From Francisella adeliensis (GTDB lineage: Bacteria > Pseudomonadota > Gammaproteobacteria > Francisellales > Francisellaceae): DNA of 64,000 nucleotides. The first letter of the stretch is position 1; every line of letters begins with the position of its first letter. The translations under genes and the position numbers were made by a program. A model generated the notes under the pieces. The model worked only from the letters and a program-made list of their open reading frames with translations. It did not search any database and was not told where the DNA came from. The stretch lies in the NCBI RefSeq assembly GCF_003290445.1, contig NZ_CP021781.1:372001-436000 (forward strand), read 5' to 3'. Of the stretch, positions 61,431 through 64,000 are shown in pieces.

Positions 61431-62861
61431 ATGTTAGATGAAAATGTTTTAATGCCTACAGATAAGCAAACAAGAGGTTTAGCTTTAGAAATATATAATC
61501 ATATTAAAGAGTTGCCAATCATTAGCCCACATGGACATACAGATCCAGCGTGGTTTGATGAAAATAAGCCTTTTGAAAATCCTGTAGAGCTTTTGATTAA
61601 GCCTGATCATTATATTTTCAGAATGTTTTATTCTCAAGGGTTACGACTAGAGGATTTCGGTATAGATCGCAAAGATGGTAAGCAAGTAGAAACTGATCCA
61701 AGAAAAATATGGCAAAAAGTTGCAGAAAACTGGTATTTGTTTCGTGGTACTCAAGTTGGCTTATGGTTTGACGCCCAACTAAAAGATGTATTTGGTTTTG
61801 ATAAACCATTTACTCCAGTAACAGCTGATGAGTTATATGATCACATAGATAATTGCTTAAAGCAGAAAGAATTTTTGCCTAGAGAGATCTGTAAAAAATT
61901 TAATATAAAAGCAATTGCTACAACAGATGATGTTGGTGATGATTTACAGCATCATAAAAATATCGCAAAATCTAGTTTTGATTGTAAAATTGTACCAACC
62001 TTTAGACCTGATAGTGTTACTAATCCTGAGCTACACCCAGTTCATAAGAACATAAAAAAACTAGCAAAGAAACTAAATACTAAGATAGATACTTATAGTG
62101 ATTTTCTAAAAGTATTAGCCGAACGAAGAGAGTACTTTAAAGCAAATGGTGCAACAGCTTCAGATCATGGAGTAACTGTGCCAGAGACTTATGATCTTGA
62201 TAAATCGGAATGTAAAGATTTGTTTAAGAAAATAATTTCAAATACAGCTACTGATACTGAGAGAAGAATTTTTAGTGGTCAAATGCTTACTGAAATGGCA
62301 AAAATGGCAACAAATGATGGTCTTGTAATGCAAATTCATGCAGGTGTGTTTAGGAACCATAATCAGTCAATACAGCGTAAGTTTGGTAATGATAAAGGAT
62401 GTGATATTCCTGTGAAATGTGACTATGTAAATGGTTTACATCCACTTCTTACAAAAATAGGTAATAATCGCAATTTCAAAGTGGTTTTATTTACAATGGA
62501 TGAAACTGTGTATACCCGTGAGTTAGCACCACTTGCAGGGCATTATCCTAGTGTGTTTCTAGGTCCACCATGGTGGTTTAATGACTCTCCTGAAGGTATG
62601 AAAAGATTTCGTCATGCTGTGACAGAGGTTGCTGGATTTTATAATTGCTCTGGGTTTATTGATGATACTAGGGCATTACTTTCTATACCAGTAAGGCATG
62701 ATATAGCTCGTCGTGTAGATGCTACTTATTTAGCTGAGATGGTTTTAGCAGGTAGATTATCAAAAACAGATGCATTTGAAGTAGCTTATGATTTGACTTA
62801 TACACAAAATATTAAAGTTTTTAATTTTGATAGATTGCTGGAGACAAAAAATGCAAACTAA
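61431..62861 (+). CDS. uxaC: Glucuronate isomerase
   Basis: Isomerises D-glucuronate to D-fructuronate (and D-galacturonate to D-tagaturonate). It has 476 residues. It has the metal-binding ISPHGHTDPAWF near residue 30, KAIATTDDVGDDLQHH, LVMQIHAGVFRNHN and the C-terminal DDTRALLSIPVRHD and RRVDATYLAEM. GGAG ribosome site. It is the entry step of the pathway but lies near the operon's end. Overlaps the next transporter by 11 bases. Confidence 0.97.
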   Translation: MLDENVLMPTDKQTRGLALEIYNHIKELPIISPHGHTDPAWFDENKPFENPVELLIKPDHYIFRMFYSQGLRLEDFGIDRKDGKQVETDPRKIWQKVAENWYLFRGTQVGLWFDAQLKDVFGFDKPFTPVTADELYDHIDNCLKQKEFLPREICKKFNIKAIATTDDVGDDLQHHKNIAKSSFDCKIVPTFRPDSVTNPELHPVHKNIKKLAKKLNTKIDTYSDFLKVLAERREYFKANGATASDHGVTVPETYDLDKSECKDLFKKIISNTATDTERRIFSGQMLTEMAKMATNDGLVMQIHAGVFRNHNQSIQRKFGNDKGCDIPVKCDYVNGLHPLLTKIGNNRNFKVVLFTMDETVYTRELAPLAGHYPSVFLGPPWWFNDSPEGMKRFRHAVTEVAGFYNCSGFIDDTRALLSIPVRHDIARRVDATYLAEMVLAGRLSKTDAFEVAYDLTYTQNIKVFNFDRLLETKNAN

Positions 62862-64000
62862 AAAGTCTACTAAACTATATGTTTTGGTGATTGTAGCTGT
62901 TGCTGCAATTGGAGGACTATTATTTGGTTTTGATACATCTATCATAGCTGGTGCAACACCGTTTATCCAAAAAGAGTTTACTGCACAAAACTGGCAGATT
63001 GAAATGGTTGTGAGTTTCTGTGTGTTGGGAGCGTTCTTTGGTGCTATTTTAAGCGGATTTTTTACAGATAGATTCGGTAGAAAGCGTGTAATGATAGCTA
63101 CAAGTCTGCTTTTTATTATTGGTACCTTAGTTGCAGCATTTGCACCAAATATAGAAATACTAGCATTTGGTAGGTTCTTACTTGGATCAGCAATTGGTGT
63201 AGCATCTTATGCTGTACCGTTATTTATAGCAGAAGTGGCTCCAGCGAGTAAAAGAGGTTCTTTAGTGTTGTGGAATGGTGCATTCCTTACTGGGGGGCAG
63301 GTTATAGCATTCGGGGTTAACTATTCACTTACAGCAAGTGGTGATTGGCGAATGATGATTGCTACAGGTCTTGTGCCTGCTGTAATGTTATTTGTAGGTA
63401 TGTGTTTTATGCCTTATTCACCTAAATGGTTATTTTCTAAAGGTAGGAAAGTAGAGGCTCGTGAGACATTAACAAAGATTCGTGAAACAGAGCAAGATGT
63501 ATCAGAAGAGTTAAATGCTATTCAAGATAACTTGGAGAAATCAACTAAAGCAAAATTTTCTGCTATTTTTAATAAAAAAGTACGACCTGTACTTTATATT
63601 GGTTTAGCTTTGGGTATATTTCAGCAGTTTTTTGGTATTAATACAGTTATGTACTATGGTCCTCATATTATGTCTAGTATTGGTTTTGAGGGTGATGAGA
63701 TGAACATGCTTATGACTTTATCTCTAGGACTTGTAAACTTTGTAGCAACTATTGTAACTATTATGTTTATAGATAAGCTTGGTAGAAGAAGATTCTTGTT
63801 AATTGGTTCAGCAATGGCTGCTATAAGCTTATTTTCTATGATTTATCTACTAAAAGATACTTCAAATGGTTCTACAGCAGTTTTAGCTTTGATTTGTCTG
63901 TTAGTTTATATTATTGGTTACTGCGTAAGTGTGGGTTCATTATTCTGGTTGATAATTTCAGAAATATTCCCATTAAATGTTCGTGGATCTGCTATGAGTT
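62851..64000 (+). CDS. Sugar porter (MFS), 3' part beyond the right edge
   Basis: The first 383 codons of a sugar-porter family proton symporter, the XylE/GalP/AraE type. It shows GGLLFGFDTSIIAGA (residues 21-35), the loop TDRFGRKRV, PYSPKWLFSKGRK in place of PESPRW, and QQFFGINTVMYYGPHIM (near residue 253). The reading frame runs off the window, so length is unknown. ATG at 62851 overlaps uxaC by 11 bases, so it is the eighth gene of the operon. It probably imports a free monosaccharide such as a hexuronate or related sugar; specificity not shown. Confidence 0.9.
   Translation, partial: MQTKKSTKLYVLVIVAVAAIGGLLFGFDTSIIAGATPFIQKEFTAQNWQIEMVVSFCVLGAFFGAILSGFFTDRFGRKRVMIATSLLFIIGTLVAAFAPNIEILAFGRFLLGSAIGVASYAVPLFIAEVAPASKRGSLVLWNGAFLTGGQVIAFGVNYSLTASGDWRMMIATGLVPAVMLFVGMCFMPYSPKWLFSKGRKVEARETLTKIRETEQDVSEELNAIQDNLEKSTKAKFSAIFNKKVRPVLYIGLALGIFQQFFGINTVMYYGPHIMSSIGFEGDEMNMLMTLSLGLVNFVATIVTIMFIDKLGRRRFLLIGSAMAAISLFSMIYLLKDTSNGSTAVLALICLLVYIIGYCVSVGSLFWLIISEIFPLNVRGSAMS

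Overview
The window is about 64 kb of AT-rich gammaproteobacterial chromosome that reads as Francisella. The evidence is the codon bias, the EF-Tu/RNA polymerase proteins, an apparently orphan QseC-type kinase, Fpt-like major facilitator proteins, and a gene matching the Francisella virulence protein DipA beside ndk-accD-folC. From memory of the F. tularensis map, the segments here (qseC, the glp-rpoC block, the ndk-dipA block) lie apart in that species. A different Francisella, for example of the philomiragia/noatunensis or environmental group, is therefore more likely; this is inference. No rRNA, prophage, insertion sequence or CRISPR array was seen, and no gene-free stretch exceeds about 300 bases.

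Layout. 1-7.1 kb: a sensor kinase cut by the left edge, an N-formylglutamate amidohydrolase-like protein paired with an ATP-grasp ligase, two transporters and a small outer-membrane-like protein. 7.2-13.8 kb: glycerol use (glpK, glpD, glpF) followed by a tightly overlapping trio (membrane protein, minimal MscS channel, SF1 helicase). A MITE/REP-like element lies between glpK and glpD. 14-27.7 kb: the core expression block tRNA-Tyr, Gly, Thr, tuf, tRNA-Trp, secE, nusG, rplK, rplA, rplJ, rplL, rpoB, rpoC, with terminators and an L10 leader. 27.9-31.6 kb: a YfcC/DcuC-type carrier and two glycosyltransferases. 31.7-40.7 kb: housekeeping genes pyrG, ndk, accD, folC, tsaE, dipA, murJ and gshA.

40.8-50.1 kb: rpmE, a flavin reductase, a chagasin-like protease inhibitor, an SnoaL-like secreted protein, an SPFH protein, trmD-rplS, a Xer recombinase, a 2OG-Fe(II) oxygenase with a HAD phosphatase, a LysR regulator divergent from an NTF2-like protein, and an EamA exporter. 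50.3-53.3 kb: betB-betA, making glycine betaine from choline. 53.4-64 kb: an eight-gene catabolic operon with a GPH importer, a GH31 glycosidase, uxuB, uxuA, kdgK, eda, uxaC and a sugar porter cut by the right edge. This would import and hydrolyse a uronide and carry glucuronate through fructuronate, mannonate, KDG and KDPG to pyruvate and glyceraldehyde 3-phosphate.

Most promising for new biology are the hydrolase/ATP-grasp pair, the uronate operon with its unusual cytoplasmic GH31 enzyme and short Eda, the membrane-channel-helicase trio, and the secreted chagasin-like inhibitor. Nothing in the window is a clear defence island.
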